Made by a program: the position numbers and the translations under genes. Shown here piece by piece: positions 36,271 through 47,275 of a DNA stretch of 64,000 bases. This DNA is from Golubevia sp. BC0850 (Eukaryota; Basidiomycota; Exobasidiomycetes; Golubeviales; Golubeviaceae). The DNA lies in NCBI GenBank assembly GCA_012976225.1, contig JAAVVG010000036.1, positions 1 through 64,000 on the forward strand. Reading direction: 5' to 3'. The first letter of the stretch is position 1. Each line of letters opens with the position of its first letter. Below the pieces are notes generated by a model that was not told the DNA's origin, made no database searches, and saw only the letters and a program-made list of their open reading frames with translations.

Positions 36271-37770
36271 TTACTTCAAAGGACTAAAATCCAAAGGAAC
36301 CATAATCTGAGCATGCATCTTATCAATCAACTTAACAGTCTAGAGAATCCCCAAAGGAAAGAAAGAGCCAAGCATCAGTAAGAATCATCATCAACTCTCT
36401 CTCTCTCTCCATATTCTTTCCATCTTTTAGAAACACTCACCTCGCTAACAGTTCCACTCCAAGTATCAACTTCCCAAGCTCTATCTCTAGTTTTCTTCCT
36501 TTCCTCCAGAGAAGGATATTGCCAAATGTGGAAAACGGTGTGAAGACCACCGATTTGAGTGAACCAAGCTCCAATTGGTTCAACGAATTTTCGACGAGCT
36601 TCCAATCCTCTACGCCTGTGAGAGGATAAGAGAAAGGTTAAATGAAGAGAGATGAGAAAATGTTAAACAAAGGAAGGGATCAGGGAGGATGGTTTGAAGG
36701 ACGAGTGCTTCTAGACTTCTAACTCGAATCCTTCTAGACAGAGCTTATGCCTGCTAGAAATCAACGTAGCGATCGATTCCTTAACTTCTCAAAATCGACT
36801 TTCAAGAAGAAGATTTGACCTTCCAAACCTTTGTTCAATCTCTATCTACATCTCGCCCCCCCTCTCTCTCAGACAGCTCACCAATGTTGTTCCCATTCCA
36901 ACAGATGACCAGGTTTCAAATGATAAGTCCTCAATTCATAAAGACCATCAGTGACTCTAGGTTTACCAGTTGGCCAAAATGCAAATTCCTGAGTGATCCA
37001 ATTAGATCTAGAAGAAAGTAAAGGTCTAAGAGCTTCATTTAATTTGAGAGACCTTTCAGATTTTAAGGAGGAAGATCTATGAGCGTCATAGCCTGCATAT
37101 CCATCGTATTGCCAGATATGATCTGAAGTGGAAAGAGAAGGAGGGGAAGGGAGTTAGGAGAGTTACCCCACAGATAGTGGAAAGAGTGTGGGTGAAAGAG
37201 CAGGGAGGGTAGACAGTGAAGAAACTTACAAAAAGTTTCCAAATCCCCAACAGTAACTTCCCAACTTCCAGTCAATTTAGCTTGACCCGGTTCACCTGAA
37301 GTTTCAGTGACGATAGCTGGGAAATGTTCTGCTAGTAAAGCTTTGTATTCCCCTACTCGAGATGGATGAACTTGATGACCTGGAAGAGCAACAACAAAGC
37401 AAGGGAAACAAAAGATAGATGAGCCAACATGAATCCTTGACTCTCTATCTGAAGGAAGAGACAACTAACGTTGAATTTCATGGATGTATTTGCCTCTGGC
37501 AACAGCGGAAGAATGAGATTTGGTTGTTAAACCATCATTTTGAGCTGTTTTCGATCCATGAAGTAAAGAAGTTAGGATGCCTTGCTTGGAAGAAGTTGAA
37601 GTCGAAGTTGAAGCTGGTGCTGGTGCTGGTGCTGATTGACTGATAGAGGCGGTAGCGGAAAGAGTGCGAGAAGCTGATGGGATTGAACTTCTGATTGATG
37701 GTTTGATCGATTGACTTGCTGATGGACTTGTTAACCTAGAACAAGAGTTTAAAATCCTTTTACTTGCCAT
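36271..37770 (-). CDS. NIPSNAP-family mitochondrial protein
   Basis: NIPSNAP proteins are mitochondrial and have a dimeric alpha/beta-barrel-type fold; human members act as mitophagy signals. The ATG at 37770 starts MASKRILNSCSRLTSPSASQ, rich in Arg and Ser without acidic residues, a typical mitochondrial presequence, followed by an Ala-Pro repeat. The domain follows over several exons: HQVHPSRVGEYKALLAEHFP, AKLTGSWEVTVGDLETF, DHIWQYDGYAGYDAHR, then the second half with YELRTYHLKPGHLLEWEQHW, GAWFTQIGGLHTVFHIWQYP and RDRAWEVDTWSGTVSE. The last exon gives TVKLIDKMHAQIMVPLDFSP and the stop at 36271. The start lies 108 bp from the divergent SPC2 gene. Confidence 0.93.
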
Positions 37771-37878
37771 AATTCACAGATTGGTTGGGTGGGTGGGCGA
37801 GAAAGTAAGGAGAGAGCAGTAAGTACTAAGTGCTGCGAATGTGGTCCTCTCCAATTCACATACCCAGACAATCGATTC
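37771..37878. promoter_or_regulatory. Very short divergent promoter, NIPSNAP / SPC2
   Basis: Only 108 bp separate the two start codons, so both promoters, or one bidirectional one, must fit here or overlap the 5' ends of the genes. A GGTTGGGTGGGTGGGCG tract lies next to the NIPSNAP ATG. Confidence 0.5.
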
Positions 37879-39458
37879 ATGAGTTCAAGTTCTAAAGGCA
37901 AAGGTAAAGCCATTGAAGGCTCAAGTTCAACCGAAAACCAAGAAAGGATTTACGTTGACAATTCAAACTTAAGTGAATTGAAATCAACTTGCGATGATGC
38001 TGTAGATAGAGTAGGTTAAGTAGAAGCATCCTGTTATCTCTTCATTCTCCACTCTTTTCCTATCCCAGATCCAACATCTTCCACAAGATTCTATAGAATC
38101 AGCGAACAGCCTTCCTGATCTGCTCTCTTTTTCTCTCTCTCTCTCTGTATCTCCACAGATTCTAACCCGAACAGCTCCAACTTCCTCGAGCTCCTCTGGT
38201 TCTCGACCTCAACCTTTCATCTCTTCTCACTTTCACACTGATTTACGTCTACTATTAGGCTTCACTGCCGCTATCGTCATGATCGGAACAAGCGCTTGGG
38301 CTTACTTCTTAGAACCTGATTGGCAAAAGAACAAGCTAGGTTGTGGTGTAGCTGTAGTAATGTGAGTGGGCTCCTAGATAGCAGCTGGTAGCAGAAAGTA
38401 GAAGTAGAGATAGTAGATAGTTGAATCCAGGAAGCTTGGAAGAGAGAGGGGGAGAGAGAGCCAGAGGTGACCATGCATGGATCTTCCAAGATTGAAATGC
38501 TGGCAAGTTTGGGGGTCGAAGCGATTGGTTGCTCTGCATTTGTATTTGTCATTTCAGATGAGTTACACCTGAAGCTGCTGATCGCTTCGAATCTTAGGAT
38601 ATCTGGGGAAGATATCTGGGGAAACGGGTAGTATTCCCCCAACAAGAATAGGAAAAGGACTGCATGCTCATTTGTCATTTCATTCCCCTCTTTCCCCCCT
38701 CTTTCAAGCTACATGATCTTATCAGCAATCCAAACGGCAGATGCTTACAGACAAGGAAATAAGATCTTCATTGGAAAACGCAAGTCGAAAGAGGTAAGAC
38801 TTCCCACTCATGCCGTATTTCCTCCCACTCCTTTCTCACCCCTGTGTCTCCAAAATCGTATTCTCAAGGCTGACTCTTCCCATCATTTACCTCTTTCTGA
38901 TACTTTTCTCTCTCTCCTGTCTCCTGTCTCTTCTCCCTATTCTCTTCTCTTCTCGCCTCCCCCTCTCACATCTCCCACTCTTTCGCATTTCTTCAGACTG
39001 AAATCGACCATCTACTCCTCTCATCACCTCCTCTACCAAAACCAACAACCTCAGAAATCCCATCAGAGAAAGATGGAAAGAAATATACAACTCCACCAAT
39101 TTATAGTCTTGAAGTTGATTTTAGAAGGAAAAATCAAGGGGATAAGACTTCGATTCATGAGTGGAAGGGAAAGGTTGAATTGGGACATTTAGGTGAGTTT
39201 TTGGTTGCCTGGAAAGGAAGGTAGATTGTTCAAATCGAATTTGTCCTTTTTTTCCTAAGTGGAAGGGGAGGGAGGGGGGTGGTTTGCTTTTTCTGACGTT
39301 CGCCCCTCTTTCTTTTGTTCGAAAATCTTTTCTGGCTCTTCTTTTTTTCTCGATTCTGGTTGAAACTTTTAGGAGAGTGGTTTACTGAGGAAGGTGAATT
39401 TATCGAATCGATCTTTGAGGAAAGGTTATTGAACGGAATCTCTAAAGCTATGGTTTGA
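37879..39458 (+). CDS. SPC2: Signal peptidase complex subunit 2
   Basis: Accessory subunit of the ER signal peptidase (yeast Spc2, human SPCS2), which stabilises the complex at the translocon. The ATG at 37879 gives MSSSSKGKGKAIEGSSSTEN; the first exon ends after DDAVDR. The next exon holds the conserved stretch HFHTDLRLLLGFTAAIVMIG, the first membrane helix, then WAYFLEPDWQKNKLGCGVAV. The third begins YMILSAIQTADAYRQGNKIF, the second helix. After a further intron comes a cytosolic tail with YTTPPIYSLEVDFRRKN and IHEWKGKVELGHLGEWFTEE. The stop at 39458 follows ISKAMV. Two helices with both ends cytosolic is the family topology. Five exons, four introns. Confidence 0.93.
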
Positions 39459-40448
39459 GGGGAATATGTTGACAGGGTGCAGAAGGAACGGTTGGCTAAG
39501 GGACTGGCAGTTTCGAACAGGGGAGGAGAAAAGGCTGATAGGGGAAGTTTGACTTAGCTCGGTGGTAGCTGGGAGGGAGTGGAGATGGGGTATCTTCAGG
39601 AGTGAGAGATGGCGTCGACATGCCCTTCTCTCCTCCTCTTAAAGTACACATCAGAATACTCTCAAAGAAATGAGATTTTTCGAACCAGACCGAGCGAGTA
39701 GTGATGTTGTTTTTTGAATTTTTGGATTGCAAAGAGAGAGAAAAGAAGTTTAGGTTTTATGAGTTATCGAAGAACGGAGCGAGAAGAGAGAACAGAAAAA
39801 TGAAAGTGTGTTAAAAGAGAGTAAAAGAATGTGGTGCGTTTTTTTAAAACTGTGAGGAAAAACCAGAAAGAGAGAATTGAAAGTAAGAGGAAGAGAAGAG
39901 AAAAAAGAAAAAAAACAAAAGATTTAAGAAATTTTCACTTCTCCTCGAAGACCAACAATAGAAATAAGAGAGTAGATTGCACGAAACCGATTCTGAAACA
40001 AAGACAGAGAAAGGGATGGATGGATGGAGAGGAATGATAATGGAGATGGGAGAAAAATTGAGAGAGTTTGCGGATTTGTGGTTGAAAAAATAAACCAAGA
40101 GTTTGTGACTCCAACTTTTGGATTTACTAAATCGACTTCTATAAAGCTGTTTTCACGTTTTATGCTACTGAATGGGAGAAAGGGGAAGACAAAAAGAGGT
40201 GAAAATGTCGGAGAGATGAGGAAAATTAAGGGAGGTTTGATTTGAGAGAGAAAAAAAGAAGGACTAATTTGTGGGTTGAAGGGGTAATAATTGTTGGCGG
40301 CCAACCTTTTCCGACGGTCAGAGTCAAAGAAAGGTTACATAGGAGAATTGAGAAAATTGAGATTAAGGGGGAAAAAGAGTTGTGAAGGGAACAGAATCTT
40401 GTGGACACATTGACAGGAGAAACGAGGCGATAAAGAGTGGCGAGACGC
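39459..40448. other. Convergent region, SPC2 / PMA1 3' flanks
   Basis: 990 bp between convergent stop codons. Most of it (39480-40440) is purine-rich on the plus strand, so pyrimidine-rich on the PMA1 mRNA strand. The open frames across it are low-complexity and I regard them as non-coding. It may contain a long PMA1 3' UTR. Confidence 0.5.
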
Positions 40449-43400
40449 TTAATCGTCGTTGACTTCGGTACGAGTCTGTTGAAAGAGAAAGGGGAATGAA
40501 GAGATGAAAGTCAGCTGGTGTTTGGAGGAAAGAGAGAGAAGTGAGAGAAGGGGGAGAACGAGTTGAAACTCACCTGGAAAGAGTAGATGGCGTGTTCGTC
40601 GTCGCTCTTTGGCTTCTCGTGGACGATGGTTAGACGCTGTAGGTTGGCGAAGAAGTCTTCTAGAACCTCGTTCTTCTGGGAGCGTTGACGACGTCCTAGA
40701 CGATCTAGATATGGGATTCTGTTGAGAATGTAGTAGACGAGAGCAATGACGACAGTGACTCCGAATGAGAAAGCCCAGACACGAACAATGGTGACAATGT
40801 CGGTCCATCCTCCATGAGGAGCAGTAATTGGGTTTCTGTGTGGAGCACCAGAGAGCCATCCGTAAGCGCAGAAGAAGGAAGATAGAATGTCGACGGCTCC
40901 GACAGCTCCAACTAGTTGCCAAGATGGAAGAGTGATGTCAGATTCTCCACCTCCGATACGGGTGACGAAGATGAGCCAGTTCTCAGTAAGAGCGACTTCG
41001 AGGAAGAGAATTTCTTGAGTGTTTCCGAAGTTTTGAATGATTCCTCCATCGTTTAAGAAGAGAGTTCCACGAATGATCCAAGTACCAGCGGCTAGAAGTA
41101 ATCCGAGAATGACGGAGATAATCCAGATCTTGGGTAGTTGCCATTCGACTGGTTGCTTGGCGGCTGGAGCGTTGTCGTAAGCGATGGCAATAGTAGCAAC
41201 ATCAGCGAAAAGAGCCAAGAAGACGATGAGGTCGACACGGATGGTTTCGTTTAGGATGATGATGGTTAGGACCAAGTAGACTTCGAGATGAAGACATAGA
41301 GAGATACGGTATTGGATGTAAGCCTTCATACGGTGGAAAATTTGACGAGCGACCTTGATGGAAGTAATGATGGTAGAGAGACCTTCGTCTAGGAAGACGA
41401 CATCGGCAGCAGCACGGGCAGCGTCAGAGGCTCCTTCGACGGCGATACCACAATCGGCCTTCTTGAGGGAAGGAGCATCGTTGACTCCGTCTCCAGTCCT
41501 GTAAGATAGAAAAGAAAGAAAGAAAGGGAATGAAGAGGCGCATACAGTCAGTGAGAGAGCCAGGGAAGCGAAAGTTCTACCGACTTCAAACAGGTCTTCT
41601 CCGCTGTCCCAAAGCAATACTCACATGGCAGTCAAGTGACCACGGTGTTGAAGCATCTCGACTACTTGGTACTTGTGTTCTGGGAAGACCTCAGCGAATC
41701 CATCAGCAGCTTCGACGAAATCGTGAATAGCAGATCCAGCCATACCTCCAGCTCCAATAAGACGGTGAGAATCGTAAACCTTAGTTCCTAGAGCCAACAT
41801 TTTACAGGTTTCCTTAGCGATAGCGACGGCATCCCCAGTCAACATCTTAACAGAGACTCCGAGAGTTTGAGCTTCGGCGATGGTAGAGGCGGTATCGGAT
41901 CTTGGAGGGTCGAACATTGGCAATAGACCCAATAGCTTCCACTTTTCACCTTCGACTTGAATAGCAACTCCTAAAGAACGGAAACCACGAGAAGCGAAGT
42001 CACCAGCGACCTTACGGTAGATAGCAGCAGTCTCAGCGTCTGGAGCACAAAGCTTGAGGATGGCGTTTGGAGCTCCCTTGGCGGCGGTGTAACGCTGACC
42101 ATCCTTCTCGACTTCGGCAGTGATACGCTTGGAGACAGGGTCGAAAGGAGTGAACTTGTGAGTGATCCATCCGGAAGCTAGCTCTTCTTGGGCTCCAGGG
42201 TAGTCCTTGAGGGTAGAGATGGTGACCTTATCGATGGCGTCTAGAGACTTGATGTTGTGAGAAGAAGCAAGAGCGGCGACGGCCATCATGTAGTTGACAT
42301 CGACACCTTCGGAGGTGAATGGCTCGTGGATAGATAACTTGTTGGCAGTAAGGGTTCCGGTCTTGTCAGAGCAGAGAACGTCGACTCCGGCTAGAGATTC
42401 GATGGCAGTGAGCTTCTGGACGATGGCTTGACGCTTGGCTAGGTAGGCGGCTCCGACAGCCATGGTAGTGGTAGTAACACATGGAAGACCGACTGGTACT
42501 CCGACGATGAGGAAGATCAAAGTGTAGACTAGCAAGTTGTTGTCCTTTGGAGTAGAGATGTCGATGTTACGGAAGAAACCGGCGATCCAGAACATGAGAA
42601 CGAAGACGACGACGAGGATAAGTAGAGCGGATCCGATAGAGTCCATGACCTTCTTGAAGTGACCTTCAGAGTCTCCACCTAGAACTAGAGCAGCGGTACG
42701 TCCGACGAAGGTTTGCTTGGCGATATCGGTACATAGAATGTAAGCTTTACCACGTTTGCAACCAGTAGTGTAGAAGACGGTGTCACCAATGTGCTTGTCG
42801 ACGGCTAGAGATTCTCCAGTGATGGCGGATTGATCACAAGCGATGATGGCTGGTCCTTTGTCGATTCCGGTTTCACCGTCTTCGTCATCGTCAGCACCGT
42901 GCTTGGAAGCTTCCATCTTTTGACGAATGGCGTTGGCTTGGGAGAGATCCTTGTCTTCGTAGTCACAGATCAAACGACCATCACAAGGAACGGTTTGACC
43001 GTCCTCGACGATGACGATGTCACCTGGTACTAGTTCACGAGCTTCGACTTCGATTTCTTGGCCGTTACGAATGATAGTAGACCTGAGAGCGATTCCAGCC
43101 TTGAGTTGAGCGACGATGTCTCCGGCTTGCTTCTCTTGGTACCAACCGACGAAGGCGTTAAGCATAAGAATACCAATGATGACTCCGAAATCGATCCAAT
43201 CCTGGAGACCTCCAGCTAAGATGACGGCGAGTTCCATGACTGGAGAGGAAGAAGAAGAAGAAGGAGAGAAGGGGAGGGATTGGTCAGTGATCGGAGTTAG
43301 AAAGAAGATAGAAGGGCCCGAACGTGTCGGAAGATCGGAAGCTATTGAATCAGAATTCCGTCAACTCACCGTAAAGAATAGGACCCTTGAAGAAGGTGAA

Positions 43401-44127
43401 GAACTTGAGGAATAAGTTCTCAGTTGGAGATTCAAGCTCGTTGAATCCGAACATGGCGCGACGCTTGGTGACATCAGCGTCAGAGACTCCCTGGTGAACG
43501 TCAGTCTCGAGCCTGGAGGGAAGGTGAAAAGGCGGGGGTTGGAAGGGAAAGTGGGGCAATAGAGATCAGTAAAGTGTTGGAGTTGAAGTGAAATATGATG
43601 AGATCGATGCAGAATAAAGATTCCTCCAAGCAGACAGGGGGTAGGACCATCCCCTTATCTCTGTTTGAGCAGCTTTGCAAAAGAGTGCGCGCGCTGCTTT
43701 GGGAAGTGACCAAACACTGTCCCATCTTTTCGATTTTATGAATAGCTCAATCAATCTCAAAGCAGACCAGAATGTCGTGTTGAAGAGGTATGTTTGGCTT
43801 GGCTCTCGCGCCCATCCTGCAAGCAGATTCTCGCCGAGCTCCCACCTGGTCCTCAACCCCCTCGCAGCCCAACATCTCTCTCTCCACAGAAATGCCAACT
43901 CACCAAGATTGAGGAACTTTAGCAGCAATTTCCTCTTCTTCTCCGTTCTTGTCGACACGAATCTCCTTGACCTTCCAAGGCATCAAGAGGTTACGCTTCT
44001 TGACAATGTGGGTTCCATCATCTCCTTCCTCCTCTGCACCAGCGGACTTTTGAGCCTTGATGTAAGCGATAAGAGCTCCATACTCATCAGTTGGGGCTTC
44101 TTGATGCTTTTCGTTGAGATCAGACAT
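40449..44127 (-). CDS. PMA1: Plasma-membrane H+-ATPase (P3A-type)
   Basis: P-type ATPase that pumps protons out of the cell, driving nutrient uptake. Exon 1 (43904-44127) starts MSDLNEKHQEAPTDEYGALI; exon 2 gives TDVHQGVSDADVTKRRAMFG. The long exon (43237 down to about 41626) has the actuator motif ITGES, the phosphorylation motif CSDKTGTLT, KGAPNAILKLC, and MLTGDAVAIAKETC. After an intron the hinge motif TGDGVNDAPSLKKADCGIAV leads to the C-terminal helices (LFADVATIAIAYDNAP). The last small exon encodes TRTEVNDD and the stop at 40449. All catalytic motifs are intact. Sense-strand pyrimidine tracts lie upstream of the ATG (44150-44560), as in strongly expressed fungal genes. No accessory subunits are expected for this class. 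Confidence 0.98.
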
Positions 44128-45420
44128 GGTTGTGATTGTTAATTTGATGTTGTTGAGGGGGAAAAGGTTAGTTTGAAGAGTTTGTTAAGAAAAGGGGGTG
44201 TTTGAAGAAACTTGAGAAAAAGAGAGAACGAAGTAGAAATTAAAGAGACGATTGAACTGTTGAATAGAATGGAGATGAGGATGGAAGGATGAAAAGAGGG
44301 AGATGGAAGGGAAGGAAGAGGAGTGAGTCGAATGTTTGTGTTTGGAGAAAGATAAGTGAAGGGGGTGGAAGTTTGAAAAACTGACCTTGAGTTTGACCTT
44401 TGTTACTAGAGAGAGACGTAGAGGCTCACAGTTGGGATTGCTGTAAGCTTACCACTTTCTACTTTTATTTGAAGGAGAAGGGAAAGGGAAAACGAGATGT
44501 GATGAGGGAAAGGGAAAAGGATGAGAGAAGGGAAGAAGGAAGGAGAGAAGTCGACCAATCGTTCCTTTTGAACTGCAAACTTTGGCCTGCTCTGCCTTGT
44601 TCCACTCAGCTCGGCTTCTCAGCACGCGCCCCTATCTTCAACCAACCCATTCCTCACGATCGCTTTTGACGTCATCCTCCTTTAAATTACATTTCCTTTT
44701 TCTGCTACTACTTCTTCTGCTTCCAAAAATGCGCAATCCAAATTATTTCCATCTTGTCCGACCCACCTCGTAGGAGAGGTTCTCCTTTCCATCAGCATCT
44801 CTGAAGATCTGATGTTCTGCCGATTCGATGTACGACAAATCCGACCCACGGCCCACTATCGCTCCTCCTCTCTCTTCCTTTTTTTTTGGATAGGCCGAAA
44901 AAGGCTCTTTTATTAGAAACGGGAACAAAAATTGAAGCTGGAAAGAAATCAGAAGGGATATATAGAAAGAGTGGCAAAAAGTGGACTGTGGGTTCGACCT
45001 CTCTCTCTCGAAACTTGTCATGCCAAATCCTTCCGAATTCATAATCCGTTTCCTATGCCTACTGTATGGTCTTCCAAATTTCAAACTTCACAAGACCATC
45101 TCCAACTTCCTTATCGTTTCGTCTTCAAGAAAAAAATTCACTCTGCAAGCAGACTCTTGACCCAAAACGTGACCCAAATTGCTCTGGAAGGCTAGGCCCA
45201 CAAAGCTTTCCTTCGCGCAACGCACTTGGAGATCTCTTACTCCGTCCTTCATTTCAAAATCCATGGGTTGAGGGTTTTTCAAGGTCTCTTCGACCTTGCA
45301 ATCTTTAAGGGCTGCAGCCGTGGAGGAAATGTGCACCACGGCCGAAGGATGAAATGATCTCGTTCGACGTCATGAACACACTTGAAGATTGGTCGAGTAA
45401 AGTAAGCGAAAGTGAAAGGT
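44128..45420 (-). promoter_or_regulatory. PMA1 upstream region, with coding-like frames of unknown status
   Basis: 1,293 bp between PMA1 and EFM3 (both minus). 44150-44560 is a long purine-rich stretch on the plus strand (CT-rich on the PMA1 sense strand), probably promoter and 5' UTR. A palindromic CRE TGACGTCA lies at 44667-44674. Further up, on the minus strand, 45088-45339 (MVHISSTAAALKDCKVEETL) and 44743-45084 (with SYIESAEHQIFRDADGKENL) are open with coding-like composition. I cannot join them into a gene of known family. Confidence 0.5.
44667..44674. promoter_or_regulatory. Perfect CRE, TGACGTCA
   Basis: Palindromic ATF/CREB-type bZIP site, 540 bp upstream of the PMA1 start codon. It is a single 8-bp motif; function is inferred only from the consensus. 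Confidence 0.35.
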
Positions 45421-47111
45421 TCATTGCAAAGTGATTTGAAGCAATTCAACTTTGCCATCGACAGCAGGTTGGTGTGCAGTAGGAAAAAGTGGAAGTTGAT
45501 GGAAGTCGAAAGAAGGGGAGAGAAGATCCACCGTATGGAACTGGAGATCGAGTGAAGCTATCGTTGGATAAATTGAAGACAGTTTCGAGTTAAACAAAGG
45601 ATATCAGATCAAGTCAGATAAGGGAGATTTTGGATTGGAAAGAGCGAATCAAATGGAGAACTCACTCAAAGCTGCCAAGAACTTCCCGTAAGTCTCTTCG
45701 TTTCTGATGGTACTAGCGACCAGAGCTTTCGAATTTACCAGATATTCAGTGGTATCTTCGGAAGAGTCTAATCGTTCTTGGCCTAGTTGAAGAGCTTTTT
45801 TCAAGGTTGAACAGAGAGGAGAGATTAGTTCTGGAGCAAAGACAACGTCTGCGGCAATGATGACTGAAGGACTGATCATTTCTAGAACTGAGATTGGATC
45901 AGAATTGAGTGTTGGATTTATTTCTGAAGTCTCGTTGGACTTGCTCTGCTCTATCCTTGAAGCCGCTTCTAACTCGATCCAGTCAAGTGAAGAAAGATGA
46001 GCTCTTGAGTTCGATCGTAGGCCATCTGGAGAGACGTAGATTGAGCAAAAGCTTCAGCGAGCTAAAAGGGATAACTTTAGAGCCGTTTGAAGAAGAGATC
46101 ACTGCGGGGACTCACTGAGTTCTAACGTCTCTTCCAGCCTATCCATCACTTGACCTTCAACGTCTGTCAACCAGACTTGTGCCTCTTCTGCACTCTCCTG
46201 TTTCGAGCTCTTGAGTTCGGAAGAAGACTTTTGTTCTTCTCTTCGTTGAATTTGAGCACAGATGACTCCTAGTAGACCGACCCCGCTTCCAAGTTCCAAC
46301 ACTCGTGAATTCTGGACGAGAGCGGGTTCCGCTAGAAGATGCGCCGCTAGACGGAGACTGACATTCGAAAGGTGGAGGGAATGTGTGTCAAATAGGTTAT
46401 CGATGAGGTAGTTCTTTAAGCGAGTGCGTCGCCATTGTTGATTGAACTCACCTAGCTTCCCAGGTCTTCAAACCGGTCGTGCCTCTCGAAATGGTGGTCC
46501 CTTCTTCTCTCATCGTGACGCTCTGAAAGTTTGACACTGGATTATCTTCCACTCTTGAGAGGTCTTGATTCGTCGACAGTGGATAGAAATGAGTGACATA
46601 AGTCGGTTGAGGTGCAACTGCTTGAACTGGACAAGAGCTCGCTCCCACTTCACTTGAAGTCGAAGTTAAGAGAGAAGTGTAGTGTTCGAATATCGAATCG
46701 TCAACTTCCTTTTGGCAAATAGGAAAGGTCAGTGGGGAACAATATACGATGAGAAGACGGGAGCTTCGAAAATTCCATTTCTTCGATACTAACCACTTCA
46801 TCATTTCCTCCCTGCATCTCCTGAGATTTTACTGCTGCTTCTAGTCTAGAGATCAAGGCTTTGAAGAACATTCGATCGTACTCTTCATTCGCTCTTCTGT
46901 TCTGATGAGGTTTTGTTGAAAGATTGACTCGTTGGTCCTCCTTCTCTTCTTGATTTACACCTAGATCTTTCAATAGATAAGGCTGTATCGAAAGAAGTTC
47001 TGAATCTGATGGCCATTGAAAGGCAATGGACCGAACTCTTAGACGAGAACTGTATTGAAGAATCAGAAGTCTTCGAGCTTGAAGTAGTCGTTGATGCGAG
47101 GTGGAGCTCAT
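45421..47111 (-). CDS. EFM3: Protein-lysine methyltransferase, FAM86/EFM3 family
   Basis: Class I SAM-dependent methyltransferase (methyltransferase 16 family); yeast Efm3 methylates elongation factor 2. The ATG at 47111 starts MSSTSHQRLLQARRLLILQY. An N-terminal helical domain typical of FAM86 follows (SIAFQWPSDSELLSIQPYLL). The catalytic domain starts ISRGTTGLKTWEAR, then LSNVSLRLAAHLLAEPALVQ and SAM motif I VLELGSGVGLLGVICA. Motif IV is VIIAADVVFAPELISPLC. The last exon, found by splicing from LAAL to a cgatag acceptor, reads TSLDLQFHTVDLLSPSFDFH and ends DGKVELLQITLQ at 45421, a good family C terminus. The start lies 164 bp from the divergent UBA3 gene. EFM3 is assigned from domain layout, not from direct comparison. 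Confidence 0.85.
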
Positions 47112-47275
47112 AGAGCAAGAAAGTTGAGGTCGTCCTGTTCAATCTGGATTGTAGAAGGAGAAGTAAATTGACCTTTGAGGCTGAAGGTGAAATTGAAGTG
47201 GTTGCTTAAGGAGGAAGAAAGTTGGGCAATTGATTTCTGGAGCAACACTTCTTAGATACCCTTAAAATCATCAAG
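47112..47275. promoter_or_regulatory. Short divergent promoter, EFM3 / UBA3
   Basis: 164 bp between divergent start codons must hold both promoters. No specific motif stands out. Confidence 0.45.

Noticed and set aside
39924-40304. 126-codon minus-strand frame downstream of PMA1
   Set aside because: Composition is Ser/Phe/Pro/Leu-rich from pyrimidine tracts, with no family motif; more likely PMA1 3' UTR.
44985-45000. GGGTTCGACC tRNA-like T-arm
   Set aside because: Flanks do not fold into a cloverleaf and run into CT repeats.
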